Assembly: GCA_035509315.1 (NCBI GenBank)
Contig: DATJLS010000033.1
Coordinates: 62,001-126,000, forward strand
DNA from: JAKAWQ01 sp035509315
Lineage (GTDB): Bacteria; Pseudomonadota; Alphaproteobacteria; Acetobacterales; Acetobacteraceae
Length of the DNA: 64,000 bases
Direction: 5' to 3'
Numbering within the stretch: the stretch's first letter is position 1; every line of letters starts with the position of its first letter. The notes below the pieces were generated by a model. The model searched no databases. It saw nothing but the letters and a program-made list of their open reading frames with translations, and was not told the origin of the DNA. A program made the position numbers and the translations under genes. Below are positions 15,932 through 23,528 of the stretch, piece by piece.

Positions 15932-16507
15932 TCAATGAGTCGGCGGGTCGAGCGCCGAGCCATCCGGGCTCGCCTGCAAGAGCGCCGTTGCCCCGGGCGA
16001 GACCGGCGCCGGCGGCGGATCGAGCCGCGGGCGATAGCGCGCCGGCACCATCTGCACCACCCAGGCGGCGCCGTCATAGGCGAAAGGAAGGGCCCGGGCG
16101 GCCAGCACCACCGGCGGCCAGGCGGCGGGTGCCTCGATCAGTCCGAGCACGATATAGGCAACGATGATCAGCACCGCACCCCGGGCGAGGCCGAAAACGA
16201 GGCCGAGCGTGCGATCGAGCCCGCCCAGGACCGAGTTTCGCACCATCCCGCCGATGAAGGAGGCGATCAGCGAAAGAACGATCAGGCTGGCGAGGAAGAC
16301 GGCCGCAACGGCCGCGCCGTCGGCCATGCCGGGATCGGTGATCATCTCGCGCGCCCTGGCCGAGGCGAAAGGAAAAGCGATGGCGGCAATCACGGCGGCG
16401 CCAAGCCAGGCACCAACCCCCAGCACCTCCCGCACGAAGCCGCGCGCGAAGCCGATCAGCGCCGAGATGCCGACCACGCCGAGAACGAGCAGGTCCACCC
16501 AGTTCAT
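15932..16507 (-). CDS. cvpA: CvpA family membrane protein
   Basis: This 191-aa inner-membrane protein starts MNWVDLLVLGVVGISALIGF and has about four predicted transmembrane helices (roughly 4-22, 27-47, 66-86, 104-124). The conserved RGFVREVLGVGAWLGA loop (~23-38) is typical of CvpA, which is linked to colicin V export and purF-adjacent functions. The C-terminal ~45 residues are Pro-rich and probably cytoplasmic or periplasmic tail. Its placement directly upstream of purF (14 bp between the stop and the purF ATG) is the classic arrangement. Confidence 0.93.
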   Translation of the reverse strand: MNWVDLLVLGVVGISALIGFARGFVREVLGVGAWLGAAVIAAIAFPFASARAREMITDPGMADGAAVAAVFLASLIVLSLIASFIGGMVRNSVLGGLDRTLGLVFGLARGAVLIIVAYIVLGLIEAPAAWPPVVLAARALPFAYDGAAWVVQMVPARYRPRLDPPPAPVSPGATALLQASPDGSALDPPTH

Positions 16508-16574
16508 GCAACCGCCGCCAGCCCTGCCGGCATGTTGTTCCTATAGCGCCGATTAAGGCGGATTCGCCAAGCTG

Positions 16575-17975
16575 TCATCGGCTTCGCCCATCGGCCTTGC
16601 GAAAAGATCCGACGAGATCGGAAACATGGCCGATGCCCGAGAGAGACAAGCCCTCCGGCGCCGTGAGCGGCCGCGCGCCGCGCGCCATCCGCCGCGGCAG
16701 AGAGGCGGCGGCGAAGCCAAGCTTGGCGGCCTCCTTGAGCCGCGCCTCCGCCTGCGCGACCTGGCGCACCTCCCCGGAAAGACCGATCTCCCCGAAATAG
16801 ACCATGTCCGCCGCGGTGGGCACCGACGTCGCGGCGGAGACCACCGCGGCCGCAACCGCGAGATCGGCCGCCGGCTCGGCGATGCGCAGTCCTCCCGCGA
16901 TATTGAGATAGACATCCGCGCCGGCGAGCGTGAGCCCGGCACGGGCCTCCAGCACCGCGAGCAGCATGGCGAGCCGCCCGCCATCCCAGCCGACGACCGC
17001 GCGGCGCGGCGCGCCCCCACCGCCGGGCGCGAGCAGCGCCTGCACCTCCAGGAGAACCGGCCGCGTGCCCTCGATTCCGGCGAAAACGGCGCTGCCGGCG
17101 ACGTTGCCGCGCCGCTCGGCGAGAAAGATGGCCGAGGGATTGGCGACCTCGGCCAGCCCGCGATCCGTCATCTCGAAGACGCCGATCTCGTCAGTGGCGC
17201 CGAAGCGGTTCTTGACCGCGCGGAGAATGCGGAACTGATGGCCGCGATCGCCCTCGAAGGTAAGCACCGCATCCACCATGTGCTCGAGCACGCGCGGGCC
17301 GGCGATGGCGCCGTCCTTCGTCATGTGGCCGACGAGAACCAGTGAAAACCCTGTGGATTTCGCGAGCCGCGTCAGCTCGAACCCGCTCGCGCGCACCTGA
17401 TTGACGGTGCCGGGCGCGGATTCCACCGCTTCGAGCCACATCGTCTGGATCGAATCGATCACGACGAGGGTGGCGCCGCTTTTCTCGAGCGCAGGCGCGA
17501 TCTCGCCGAGATCGATCGCCGCGGCAAGCTCGACCGGCGCATCGGCAAGGCCGAGCCGCAGTGCACGCAGCCGCACCTGCTCGACCGATTCCTCGCCCGT
17601 GACATAGAGCACGCGCCGCCCGGCGCGCGCGACCGCGGCGGCGGCCTGGAGCAGCAGGGTCGATTTGCCGATCCCCGGATCCCCACCCACCAGAATGGCG
17701 GCCGCCGGAACGAGCCCGCCGCCCAGCACACGATCGAGCTCCGCAATCCCCGTTTCCGTGCGTGGCGCGGGCGCGCTTTCCCCCGCGAGCGGAACGAAGG
17801 AAAGCGCCCTGGCTGTGGCCCCTCCCCGGCCTGCCGGCAGCTTCGCCGCCGGGCGCGGCGTCACGATCTCCTCGACGAGCGTGTTCCACTCCCCACAGCT
17901 CTCGCAGCGGCCGACCCAACGCGCGCTGACCGCGCCGCAGGATTGGCAGACGAAACGGGTGGAGGCCTTGGGCAT
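16575..17975 (-). CDS. radA: DNA repair ATPase RadA/Sms
   Basis: RadA promotes branch migration during recombination. The 466-aa protein has an N-terminal four-Cys zinc finger (CQSCG at 10-14 and CESCG at 24-28), the RecA-like core with Walker A GGDPGIGKSTLLLQAAAA (~95-112), the RadA-specific KNRFGATDEIGVFEMTDRGL (~250-269) and a Lon-protease-like C-terminal domain ending in VSDLVGSFRK. Length and order match the family. No good Shine-Dalgarno is seen ahead of ATG 17975. The 300-bp gap to mlaF upstream on this strand is filled with repeats. Confidence 0.97.
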   Translation of the reverse strand: MPKASTRFVCQSCGAVSARWVGRCESCGEWNTLVEEIVTPRPAAKLPAGRGGATARALSFVPLAGESAPAPRTETGIAELDRVLGGGLVPAAAILVGGDPGIGKSTLLLQAAAAVARAGRRVLYVTGEESVEQVRLRALRLGLADAPVELAAAIDLGEIAPALEKSGATLVVIDSIQTMWLEAVESAPGTVNQVRASGFELTRLAKSTGFSLVLVGHMTKDGAIAGPRVLEHMVDAVLTFEGDRGHQFRILRAVKNRFGATDEIGVFEMTDRGLAEVANPSAIFLAERRGNVAGSAVFAGIEGTRPVLLEVQALLAPGGGGAPRRAVVGWDGGRLAMLLAVLEARAGLTLAGADVYLNIAGGLRIAEPAADLAVAAAVVSAATSVPTAADMVYFGEIGLSGEVRQVAQAEARLKEAAKLGFAAASLPRRMARGARPLTAPEGLSLSGIGHVSDLVGSFRKADGRSR

Positions 17976-18027
17976 GGAGGTCAGGTCATACGAGGTTTTG
18001 GCGGATCGCCGCGCGATCCGGCAGGGG

Positions 18028-18150
18028 CTTTGCCCCCGCGCCCCACTGGGGCGTGGAGGCCCCAGACCCCCATCCGTTTTCTGTGCCGCGCAGCATGGAT
18101 GGGGTCCAGGGCCTCAAGGCCCTGGCGGGTCCTGGGTGCAGCCCTGAACT
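18028..18150. repeat. GC-rich hairpin repeat, family B copy 1
   Basis: The stretch between radA and mlaF contains several self-complementary GC blocks: GGGGC-TTT-GCCCC (from ~18034), CGCCCC-ACT-GGGGCG (from ~18039) and CCAGGGCC-TCAA-GGCCCTGG (from ~18105). Read on the minus strand it contains GGGTCTGGGGCC, shared with two other intergenic copies (near 23,440 and 38,345). It is probably a dispersed intergenic repeat that also folds as RNA; a termination role is possible, but no T-tract follows it. Confidence 0.65.
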
Positions 18151-18172
18151 CTTGGTTTTCAAATCTTCGCCG

Positions 18173-18218
18173 CCAAGAGCAGGATGAGATCGCTCACGCT
18201 CACTCATCCTGCTCTTGG
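18173..18218. repeat. 46-bp perfect stem-loop
   Basis: Perfect 16-bp arms, CCAAGAGCAGGATGAG (18173-18188) and its reverse complement (18203-18218), enclose a 14-nt loop. On the plus strand the stem is followed by TCTTTGTTTTG. On the minus strand, the direction of radA and mlaF transcription, no U-run follows. It directly adjoins the family A repeat, as does a related palindrome at 61237-61276, so the two may be modules of one composite element. Confidence 0.75.
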
Positions 18219-18219
18219 T

Positions 18220-18278
18220 CTTTGTTTTGTCGCGTGATTCAGACCTCCGGTGATTCCACCTTCGGTCATCACGCTCTA
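18220..18278 (-). repeat. dispersed palindromic repeat, family A copy 1
   Basis: Read on the minus strand this begins TAGAGCGTGATGACC, continues AAGGTGGAATCACC and ends GGTCTGAATCACGCG followed by an A-rich tail. It contains nested inverted repeats (GCGTGAT with ATCACGC; GGTG-GAAT-CACC). Its first three bases are the TAG stop codon of mlaF. Other copies: 33057, 36385 (fragment), 41517 and 61282. Confidence 0.8.
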
Positions 18279-19052
18279 GTCGCACAATTCCATCTTGATC
18301 GGGCCCTCGCGGCGGCCGTGGGTGAACTGGTCGACGACGGGGTTGCCGCTCGTAAGGAGCGAGGTGCCGGGGCCGCGCCAGACAATGCGGCCTTCGTGAA
18401 GCATGGCCGCCTCGTCGCCGATATGCTGGGCCGAGCTCATATCGTGGGTGATGGCGAGCGCGGTCGAGCCGAGGCGCTTCACACAATCGACGATCAGTCC
18501 GTCGATCACGGCACCGAGGATCGGGTCGAGGCCGGTGGTGGGCTCGTCGAAGAAGAGCAGCTCGGGCCGGGCGGCGATGGCGCGGGCGAGGGCCACGCGC
18601 TTCTGCATGCCGCCCGAAAGCTCAGCCGGGAAGAGGCGGCTCACCTCCGGACCGAGCCCGACCTGGGCAAGGATCTCCCCCGCCTGCGCCCTTGCCTCCG
18701 CCCGCGTGACGCGATGGCGGGCGAGCAGCCCGAAGGCGACATTTTCCCAGACCGGGAGCGAATCGAAGAGCGCGCCGTTCTGGAACAGCATGCCGACCTT
18801 AGCATAGACCGCGCGTCGGGCGCGGGGCGGGAGCTTCAGCACATCCTCGCCATCGATCTCGATCGTGCCGGCATCGGGGGTGAGCAGATTGAGAATGCAT
18901 TTGACCAGCACCGACTTGCCGGTGCCGGAGCCGCCGATCACGACAAGCGAGGTGCCCGGCATGATATCGAGATCGATGCCATCCAGCACCTTCTTCTCGC
19001 CAAAGGATTTGACGAGCCCGCGGATACGGATTTTCGGCGGCACTTCGCTCAT
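18276..19052 (-). CDS. mlaF: ABC transporter ATP-binding protein, MlaF-type
   Basis: This is the ATPase of the Mla-type phospholipid transport system that maintains outer-membrane lipid asymmetry. The 258-aa protein starts MSEVPPKIRIRGLVKSFGEK and has Walker A VIGGSGTGKSVLVKCILN (~39-56), signature LSGGMQKRVALARA (~146-159) and Walker B LLFFDEPTTGLDP (~167-179). ATG 19052 is chosen because it overlaps the mlaE stop (ATGA); the frame continues upstream only as antisense-like sequence. Its TAG stop lies inside a family A repeat. The mlaC and mlaD partners are not in the window. Confidence 0.93.
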   Translation of the reverse strand: MSEVPPKIRIRGLVKSFGEKKVLDGIDLDIMPGTSLVVIGGSGTGKSVLVKCILNLLTPDAGTIEIDGEDVLKLPPRARRAVYAKVGMLFQNGALFDSLPVWENVAFGLLARHRVTRAEARAQAGEILAQVGLGPEVSRLFPAELSGGMQKRVALARAIAARPELLFFDEPTTGLDPILGAVIDGLIVDCVKRLGSTALAITHDMSSAQHIGDEAAMLHEGRIVWRGPGTSLLTSGNPVVDQFTHGRREGPIKMELCD

Positions 19053-19834
19053 TGGCTGAAGAAGAGGCCGGTCAGCACATAGTCGAAGGCGAGAATGAGG
19101 ATGGAGGCGGAGACGACCGCGGCGGTCGTCGCCGCACCCACGCCCTCGGCGCCGCCGCGCGTCATATAGCCGTTGTAGCAACCCATCAGCGCGATCAGGA
19201 ACCCGAAGACCGCCGCCTTCACGAGGCCGGAGACGACATCGATCGTCTCGAGAAAAGAGAAGGTGCTGTGCAGGTACGCGGCGGGATTGAAGCCGAGCGA
19301 GGTGGTGCTGACGACGAAGCCGCCGAGCACGCCAAGGATATCCGCCACCACCACCAGCAGCGGCAGCGCGATGACGCCGCCAAGAAGCCGGGGGGCGACG
19401 AGATATTTCATCGGATCGGTGGAGAGGGTGGCGAGCGCGTCGATCTGGTCGGTGACGCGCATGGTGCCGATCTCGGCCGCCATCGCCGCGCCGACGCGGC
19501 CCGCGACCATGAGGCCGGCGAGCACCGGGCCAAGCTCCCGCGTCACAGAGAGAACCACGACCGAGGCGACAGCGCCCTGGGCCGAGAAGCGGGCAAAGCC
19601 GGTATAGGACTGAAGGGCCAGGACCATGCCGGTGAAGATCGCGGTGAGCGCGACCACGGGCAGGCTGAAATAGGCCATCTCCACCAGCGCGCGGACGAAC
19701 ATGCGGAGATGAAAGGGCGGGCGGATGAGGTGGGAGAGGCCGCTTACGGCAAAGAGCACGATCCGCCCGGCCGTGCGGCAGAGCATGAGGACCGGCCGCC
19801 CGATGGCGGCGAGCGCCGCGGGCAAGGATGTCAC
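19049..19834 (-). CDS. mlaE: MlaE-family lipid ABC transporter permease
   Basis: This 261-aa integral membrane permease belongs to the MlaE/Ttg2B family. Visible segments include SLPVVALTAIFTGMVLALQS (~72-91), the conserved ELGPVLAGLMVAGRVGAAMA loop (~117-136) with AEIGTMRVTDQIDAL, and C-terminal helices around SASILILAFDYVLTGLFFSQ. GTG 19834 is preferred because it overlaps the alr stop as GTGA; the longer frame upstream is Arg-rich shadow sequence. It is translationally coupled to alr upstream and mlaF downstream. Confidence 0.92.
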   Translation of the reverse strand: MTSLPAALAAIGRPVLMLCRTAGRIVLFAVSGLSHLIRPPFHLRMFVRALVEMAYFSLPVVALTAIFTGMVLALQSYTGFARFSAQGAVASVVVLSVTRELGPVLAGLMVAGRVGAAMAAEIGTMRVTDQIDALATLSTDPMKYLVAPRLLGGVIALPLLVVVADILGVLGGFVVSTTSLGFNPAAYLHSTFSFLETIDVVSGLVKAAVFGFLIALMGCYNGYMTRGGAEGVGAATTAAVVSASILILAFDYVLTGLFFSQ

Positions 19835-20931
19835 GCGGCGACCACCACGCGGTGATAGCGCGGCCCGAGCGCGGTGAGGATCTCGTATTCGTTGGTCTCG
19901 GCCGCGTCGGCCACGGCGGCGAGCGGCTGGGCGGGGCCGATCAGCTCGAGCCAATCGCCCGGGCGGAGGCCCGAATGGTCGGTCGCGTCATAGGTCGTGA
20001 GGTCCATGGAGACACGGCCTACCAGCGGCAGGCGCCTTCCGTCAAAGATGGCGACGCCGCGATTGGAGAGGCGGCGCGACCAGCCGTCGGCGTAGCCGAC
20101 GGCAATGGTGGCGATGCGGCTTTCACGCGTGGCCTGCCAGGTGGCGTTGTAGCCGACGCTCTCGCCGGGCTGGAGTGTGCGCAGGCTGAGCACGCGGGCG
20201 GCAAGGCCGATGACGGGGCGCATGGGGTTCGGCCGGCCGGGCACGGGGTTGATGCCGTAGAGCGCCGCGCCCGGGCGCGCGAGGTCGGAGGCAAAGCGGG
20301 GGCCCAAAAAGATGCCGGAGGAATTGGCGATGGAGCGCGGCGCGGGCGGCAGGCGGGCGGCCAGCGCGGCGAAGCGCGCGCGCTGGTGCTCATTGAGCGG
20401 ATCATCCGCGCTTTCGGCGCTGACGAGATGGGTCATCACATAGCTCAGCATGATGCCGGCGAGCAGCGCGGGATCGGCGGCGAGTTCCGCCACCTCTGCC
20501 TCGGTGAGGCCGAGGCGCGACATGCCGGTATCGATATGCAGGATTGCCGGAAGGGCAGTGGCGGCGCGGGCGGCCTCGGCGCGCCAGAGGGCGATTTCGT
20601 GCAGCGATCCGAGAACGGGAATGATCGCCCGCGCGCGATGGACGGATTCGGTTCCGGGGATGAGGCCATTCAACACGCAAACCATGGCGCCGGGGAGAAA
20701 CGGGCGGATCGCCAACGCTTCCTCGAGATGCGCGGTGAAGAAATGAAGGCACCCGGCTTCGTGCAGCGCCGGGGCGACGAGGGCGGCGCCTATTCCGTAG
20801 GCATTGGCCTTGACCACGCCGGCGACCGGGCCGGCGGGATGCTGAGCGCAGAGCACGCGCCAGTTGGCGACGATGGCGGGGAGATCGATCGTCAGGATGG
20901 CGGCGGCGGTTTCAGCCTCAACAGCCGGCAT
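19831..20931 (-). CDS. alr: alanine racemase
   Basis: Alr is a PLP enzyme that interconverts L- and D-alanine for peptidoglycan synthesis. The 366-aa protein shows the PLP-lysine motif GVVKANAYGIGA (~38-49), HIDTGMSRLGLT (~131-142), SGIFLGPRFASDLARPGAALYG (in two parts) and the catalytic tyrosine segment ESVGYNATWQATRESRIATI (~261-280), with the C-terminal barrel VGRVSMDLTTYD. The start overlaps the end of dnaB by 14 bp and its stop overlaps mlaE by GTGA, so dnaB-alr-mlaE-mlaF forms one tightly packed unit. Confidence 0.95.
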   Translation of the reverse strand: MPAVEAETAAAILTIDLPAIVANWRVLCAQHPAGPVAGVVKANAYGIGAALVAPALHEAGCLHFFTAHLEEALAIRPFLPGAMVCVLNGLIPGTESVHRARAIIPVLGSLHEIALWRAEAARAATALPAILHIDTGMSRLGLTEAEVAELAADPALLAGIMLSYVMTHLVSAESADDPLNEHQRARFAALAARLPPAPRSIANSSGIFLGPRFASDLARPGAALYGINPVPGRPNPMRPVIGLAARVLSLRTLQPGESVGYNATWQATRESRIATIAVGYADGWSRRLSNRGVAIFDGRRLPLVGRVSMDLTTYDATDHSGLRPGDWLELIGPAQPLAAVADAAETNEYEILTALGPRYHRVVVAA

Positions 20932-22402
20932 CGGAATGCTGGAGGTCGAGATCGGCGAAGCGGGTGAACTCGGCCTCGAAGAAGAGGTCGATCTTGCCGG
21001 TGGGGCCGTGGCGCTGCTTGGCGAGGAAGAGCTCGGCGCGGTTATGGACCCGCTCCATGTCCCGCTGCCACTTCTCGGTGGCTTCCTGGAAACGCTCCTC
21101 GGACTCGAAGCTCATCTGCTTGGGCGCGCGCTGGGCGTAATAATACTCATCCCGATAGATGAACATCACCGAGTCCGCGTCCTGCTCGATCGTTCCGGAT
21201 TCGCGAAGATCGGCGAGCTGCGGGCGCTTGTCCTCGCGCGCCTCGACCGCGCGCGAGAGCTGTGAGAGGGCGAGCACCGGCACCTCCAGCTCCTTGGCGA
21301 TGGCTTTCAGGCCCTGGGTGATGTGGCTGATCTCGAGCACGCGGTTCTCCGGCCTTGTGCCTGCGGCGGGGCGCATGAGCTGGAGATAATCGATGACGAG
21401 GAGGGCGAGGCCGCGCGTGCGCTTGAGCCGCCGCGCACGGGTGCGGAGCGCGGAGAGGGTGATGGCGGGCGTGTCGTCGATCTCGAGCGGGAGGCTGCTG
21501 ATCTCGCGCGAGACGGCGACGAAGCGGTCGAAATCGCGCTGGCCGATCTCGCCCCGGCGGATGCGGTCCCCGCTGATGCGCGCCTGCTCGGCGAGGACGC
21601 GGGTGGCGAGCTGCTCGGCGCTCATCTCGAGGGAGAAGATGGCGACGGCCGGCCTCTTCGAATTGCCGGCGGAGACGGCGAGGAGCGCGCGGGCCGCGCC
21701 CACGGCGATGCAGACGGCAAGCGAGGTCTTGCCCATGCCGGGGCGGCCGGCGAGCACGACGAGATCCGAGGGATGGAGGCCGCCGGTCTTGGCATCGAGG
21801 TCGCGGAGCCCGGTGGTGAGGCCCGAGACATGGCCGGTACGGCGGAAGGCACGCTCGGCGCTTTCAATGGCCTGGGCGAGCGCACGCTCGAAATTGAGGA
21901 AACCGCCTTCGCCTGCGCCGCGGGTGGCGAGATCGTAGAGCGACTGCTCGGCCGCCTCGACCTGGTCGCGCGCGGTGAGCTCCGGCTCGGCGCCGAAGGC
22001 GCGATTGACCACCACCTCCCCCAGATCGATGAGCTGGCGGCGAAGCCAGGCATCATGGATGGTGCGGCCGTACTCGCCGGCGTTGATGATGCCGACGGTG
22101 GCGGCGAGAAGCTGCGCGAGATAGGCAGTGCCGCCGACCTCCTCCAGCACGCCGGAATGCTCGAACTCGGCGCGCAGCGTGACGGCGTCCGCCAGCTGGC
22201 CGGTTTCGACGCGGCGACGGATCGCCTCAAAGATGCGGACGTGGATCGGGTCCGCGAAATGGTCCGGGACGAGAAACTCGGAGACGCGCTCGAACGCCTT
22301 GTTGTTGGCAAGCAGCGCGCCGAGCAGCGCCTGTTCCGCCTCGAGATTGGTGGGCGGGCGGCGAAGGGCGTGGCCGAGAAGGGGTGGGTCGAGCGAATTC
22401 AT
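20918..22402 (-). CDS. dnaB: replicative DNA helicase
   Basis: DnaB is the hexameric helicase that unwinds the fork and recruits DnaG. The 494-aa protein has the N-terminal PPTNLEAEQALLGALLANN (~17-35), a linker helix, and the RecA-like domain with Walker A VVLAGRPGMGKTSLAVCIA (~215-233), IFSLEMSAEQLATRVL, LLVIDYLQLM (~334-343), LSQLSRAVEAREDKRPQLAD (~380-399) and the C-terminal FLAKQRHGPTGKIDLFF. ATG 22402 gives a standard N-terminus; the frame is open 27 codons upstream but that part is not DnaB-like. It shares bases with alr. A consensus DnaA box lies 41 bp upstream of the start. Confidence 0.96.
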   Translation of the reverse strand: MNSLDPPLLGHALRRPPTNLEAEQALLGALLANNKAFERVSEFLVPDHFADPIHVRIFEAIRRRVETGQLADAVTLRAEFEHSGVLEEVGGTAYLAQLLAATVGIINAGEYGRTIHDAWLRRQLIDLGEVVVNRAFGAEPELTARDQVEAAEQSLYDLATRGAGEGGFLNFERALAQAIESAERAFRRTGHVSGLTTGLRDLDAKTGGLHPSDLVVLAGRPGMGKTSLAVCIAVGAARALLAVSAGNSKRPAVAIFSLEMSAEQLATRVLAEQARISGDRIRRGEIGQRDFDRFVAVSREISSLPLEIDDTPAITLSALRTRARRLKRTRGLALLVIDYLQLMRPAAGTRPENRVLEISHITQGLKAIAKELEVPVLALSQLSRAVEAREDKRPQLADLRESGTIEQDADSVMFIYRDEYYYAQRAPKQMSFESEERFQEATEKWQRDMERVHNRAELFLAKQRHGPTGKIDLFFEAEFTRFADLDLQHSDAGC

Positions 22403-22442
22403 GGCGGGGCGAACATAGCGTCGGCCGCCGAGTCCGGCAGCC

Positions 22443-22451
22443 TGTGGATAA
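22443..22451 (-). promoter_or_regulatory. consensus DnaA box upstream of dnaB
   Basis: The nine bases read TGTGGATAA on the plus strand, i.e. TTATCCACA on the strand from which dnaB is transcribed. That is the strict DnaA-box consensus. It sits in the 99-bp gap between dnaB and the beta-lactamase gene, 41 bp upstream of the dnaB ATG, where a promoter would be expected. Only one box is visible, so an origin is not implied; DnaA control of dnaB is an inference. Confidence 0.5.
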
Positions 22452-22501
22452 GGAGGAACGTGGGGGCGGAACTGGGCGAGCACCCGATTTCGTCGGATCG
22501 C

Positions 22502-23386
22502 TCAGCCCAGCGCCGCGAGGGCAATGCGGGCAGCGGCCGCCACCAGATCGTCACGCGCCGGAGCATTCTTCTTCTCCAGCGTGACATAGATGGCGAGAAC
22601 GATCGGTTGCTTGCCAGGGGGCCAAATCACGGCAATGTCATTGGCGGTGCCGTAATCCCCGGTGCCGGTCTTGTCCGCGACCGCCCAATCCGCAGGAACG
22701 GCGGCGCGGATTCGCCTGAGGCCCGTCTTGCAGCCGCGCATCCAGGTGACGAGCTGGTTCCGCTGCGACGGGTCGAGCAGATCGCCGAGCATGGCGCGTC
22801 GCAGGTCCGCCATCATCGCGGCCGGGGTCGTGGTATCGCGCGGATCGCCCGGCACGGCACCGTTGAGCGCGATTTCCCAGCGATCGAGGCGGAACGAATC
22901 GTCGCCGATGGAGCGCGCGAAGGACGTCACGGCGGCGGGGCCGCCGAGCAGACGGATGATCAGATTGGCCGCGGTGTTGTCGCTATATTGCAGGGCAGCG
23001 GCACAGATGGCGGAGGTCGTCATGCCCGTGCCGACATGAAGGTTGGTGACTGGCGAGTATTTCACGAGAGCTTGGCTTCCATATTCGATCCTGCGCGCGA
23101 GCAGCGTGGGATCGCTCTCGCTCCGCTTCAAAATCGCCGAGACGGAAATGAGCTTGAAGGTGCTGCAGAACGGGAAACGTTCATCGGCGCGATGGCTCAC
23201 CGTTTTCTTGTTCGCCGTGTTCAGCCCGGCGACGCCGATGCGCCCGCCGCCGGCCGCGGCTTCGAGCGCGGCGAATGTGGTTGCCGTGTCCGCGAAAGCA
23301 GACTTGCTTCCAAAGTGCGCGGCGGTGATGGCGGCGGAGGTCGCAGCGCGCAGAAATATGCGACGCGGGAATAGAATTTCAGGCAA
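22502..23386 (-). CDS. class A beta-lactamase with Tat-type signal
   Basis: This 294-aa serine beta-lactamase hydrolyses beta-lactams through an acyl-enzyme. All four active-site motifs are present: STFK in FPFCSTFKLISVS (Ser ~75), SDN in LQYSDNTAANLI (~134), the omega-loop RWEIALNGAVPGDPRDTTTP (Glu as general base, ~170) and KTG in VADKTGTGDYGTAND (~239). The N-terminus PRRIFLRAATSAAITAAHF with a later AFA cleavage site matches a twin-arginine signal, so export in folded form is likely. The start is TTG 23386, supported by AAGGAG 9 nt upstream. No regulator, insertion sequence or integron element adjoins it, which suggests a resident chromosomal gene. The substrate spectrum cannot be read. 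Confidence 0.93.
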   Translation of the reverse strand: MPEILFPRRIFLRAATSAAITAAHFGSKSAFADTATTFAALEAAAGGGRIGVAGLNTANKKTVSHRADERFPFCSTFKLISVSAILKRSESDPTLLARRIEYGSQALVKYSPVTNLHVGTGMTTSAICAAALQYSDNTAANLIIRLLGGPAAVTSFARSIGDDSFRLDRWEIALNGAVPGDPRDTTTPAAMMADLRRAMLGDLLDPSQRNQLVTWMRGCKTGLRRIRAAVPADWAVADKTGTGDYGTANDIAVIWPPGKQPIVLAIYVTLEKKNAPARDDLVAAAARIALAALG

Positions 23387-23424
23387 GCAACGCGTCTCCT
23401 TGAATCCCGTCCAGCATCATAGGG

Positions 23425-23490
23425 ATGAAGTTCCAGGAGTCTGGGGCCTGAGGCCCAGCTTGGTCCAGGGGCAGAGCCCTGGACTGCAAT
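23425..23490. repeat. GC-rich hairpin repeat, family B copy 2
   Basis: In the 142-bp gap between argF and the beta-lactamase gene, GAGTCTGGGGCCTGAGGCCC is followed by GGTCCAGGGGCAGAGCCCTG. Two hairpins result: GGGCC-TGA-GGCCC, and CCAGGG with CCCTGG. It resembles copies at 18028 and 38335. On the minus strand it lies just downstream of argF and could act as a 3'-end stabiliser or weak terminator, but no U-tract is present. Confidence 0.65.
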
Positions 23491-23528
23491 AATTTAGACG
23501 GTTTCTTGTCTTTTGCCGACGTTTCGGC

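Noticed and set aside
18028..18218. Rho-independent terminator for the radA/mlaF region
   Set aside because: Strong stems exist, but on the transcribed (minus) strand none is followed by a U-tract; listed as repeats instead.
22443..22451. DnaA box taken as part of a replication origin
   Set aside because: Only one box is visible, with no AT-rich unwinding element and no cluster of further boxes; kept as a possible regulatory site only.
22502..23386. Beta-lactamase gene acquired on a mobile element
   Set aside because: No transposase, integrase, terminal inverted repeats or attachment site flank it; codon use looks like its neighbours by eye.
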